Source of the DNA: an uncultured Pleurocapsa sp.
GTDB lineage: Bacteria > Cyanobacteriota > Cyanobacteriia > Cyanobacteriales > Xenococcaceae
Assembly (NCBI GenBank): GCA_937884735.1
Contig: CAKZYI010000526.1
Span: forward strand, 1 to 25,080
Direction of reading: 5' to 3'
Length of the DNA: 25,080 nt
The notes under the pieces were generated by a model that searched no databases, was not told the origin of the DNA, and saw only the letters and a list, made by a program, of their open reading frames with translations. Made by a program: the position numbers and the translations under genes. Of the stretch, positions 24,516 through 25,080 are shown piece by piece. Each line of letters starts with the position of its first letter. Position 1 is the first letter of the stretch.

Positions 24516-24578
24516 TTTGTAGAAAATTTTTATCTAGTACACCGATTAAATCAAAGTTTTAAAAGGAGAATGTGCACG

Positions 24579-24914
24579 ATGGCTGTACGAGAATGGGTAC
24601 AAACTAAAGAAATTACTGCTCGTTTTCGAGTTGCTCAAGAAGATTGGCAGGCAGTAACAATTTTGTTAAATGAGGATGGTGGAAGATATATAACTCCCGA
24701 TGGTAATGAATCAGGAACATTGCAATATCTTACTCACGGCAAGCATCCTTTAGGAGGAGAAGTACTAGTCTTGCACTGGCTAGAGCAAAAAGGACCTTTA
24801 GAGGGGAATACAGGCATAGACACCTTATGGTTGCAACCTCAAGGTGATGCCATTAAAGTTTCTGGTACATTTTTTCTCGATCGCGGCCATGATTATGGTG
24901 AAATAGTTAGCTAA
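24579..24914 (+). CDS. Conserved-looking small hypothetical protein (111 residues)
   Basis: Begins MAVREWVQTKEI at the ATG preceded by AAAAGGAG at ideal spacing, so the longer frame from TTG/ATG positions upstream (to 24468), which also covers the terminator-like hairpin, is rejected. The protein is compact, mixed alpha/beta, with no signal peptide, membrane helix or cysteine. It has Gly/Trp-rich turns (YLTHGKHPLGGEVLVLHW, IDTLWLQPQGD) and a C-terminal FFLDRGHDYGEIVS. Beta-rich small-barrel architecture is plausible. I do not recognise the family. It follows the halogenase-like gene in the same direction, but a hairpin between them argues against simple co-transcription. Confidence 0.75.
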   Translation: MAVREWVQTKEITARFRVAQEDWQAVTILLNEDGGRYITPDGNESGTLQYLTHGKHPLGGEVLVLHWLEQKGPLEGNTGIDTLWLQPQGDAIKVSGTFFLDRGHDYGEIVS

Positions 24915-24923
24915 TTCTGTGAT

Positions 24924-25061
24924 ATGGATGATTTTTATCGAAATTTCGAACGATATTGTCGTTCAATTTCTCAGTTAACTGCGATCACAGGTGAAAAAAG
25001 GCATCGCTTCTATCAAAGAAAATTCTATAAACTGATGTTACTCACTAGTAACGTTAACTAG
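24924..25061 (+). CDS. Possible small basic protein (45 residues)
   Basis: Starts MDDFYRNFERYCRSISQLT and continues through basic, aromatic RHRFYQRKFYKLML to a TAG stop. It begins 9 bp after the previous stop, so it could be translationally coupled; there is no clear ribosome site. A hairpin (GAAATT/AATTTC with GAACGA/TCGTTC, 24940-24970) lies inside its 5' part and might instead be the terminator of the preceding gene. The call is uncertain. Confidence 0.35.
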   Translation: MDDFYRNFERYCRSISQLTAITGEKRHRFYQRKFYKLMLLTSNVN

Positions 25062-25080
25062 CCATCAAGTCTAGATGAAC

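Noticed and set aside
24468..24578. Longer N-terminus for the 111-residue gene
   Set aside because: The extension runs through an 11-bp terminator-like hairpin and an untypical composition, while ATG at 24579 has AAAAGGAG at the right distance.
1..25080. CRISPR array, prophage or multi-gene defence system
   Set aside because: No regularly spaced repeats, Cas, phage structural, nuclease-helicase or reverse-transcriptase genes were seen on either strand.

Overview
The window is chromosomal DNA from a cyanobacterium. The octamer GCGATCGC (HIP1) recurs throughout, and several genes are typical of the phylum: a Tic22-type periplasmic protein, a lone PstS behind a three-repeat Pho box, a TRAM/PIN membrane protein, and PAS/GAF-rich kinases. 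Base composition is AT-rich with low-complexity spacers. I cannot name the genus; a coccoid or pleurocapsalean lineage is only a guess.

Layout. 1-4050: a large hybrid histidine kinase with a bilin-binding-type GAF domain but no CheB/CheR front half, then a small acidic protein on the other strand. 4050-8870: Pho-box-driven pstS, a TRAM/PIN protein, hemW and a secreted hypothetical protein. 8929-10034: a complete IS982-family element with 18-bp perfect terminal inverted repeats; its transposase frame is interrupted in-frame by a 44-bp hairpin repeat and its 5' end carries two more palindromes. 10041-12690: a TPR protein, a conserved DNA-binding-like hypothetical protein and a single-domain response regulator. 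12690-13620: a mostly non-coding stretch with a Fur-box-like site ahead of a tiny ORF, a 16-bp tandem repeat, a structured inverted repeat and tRNA-Pro(TGG). 13636-16827: a compact plus-strand run, tic22, prmC and tsaC, then a degenerate histidine kinase. 17005-20121 (minus strand): a small aromatic-rich ORF, folB, a proA gene broken by one in-frame ochre codon, a vapC 3' remnant and a Tat-exported alpha-carbonic anhydrase. 20397-25061: a PAS-GAF-GGDEF-EAL protein, a flavin-dependent-halogenase-like oxidoreductase and two small ORFs.

How the genes relate. Housekeeping genes (hemW, prmC, tsaC, folB, proA, tRNA-Pro) are interspersed with signalling genes (two kinases, one receiver, one cyclic-di-GMP enzyme). 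They do not form one pathway. tic22-prmC-tsaC looks co-transcribed (gaps of 3 and 10 bp).

I found no CRISPR array, phage module or clear defence system. The best candidates for new biology are the two-cysteine GAF in the CheR-less kinase, the halogenase-like gene with its small neighbour, the hairpin repeat translated inside a transposase, and the single-stop proA.
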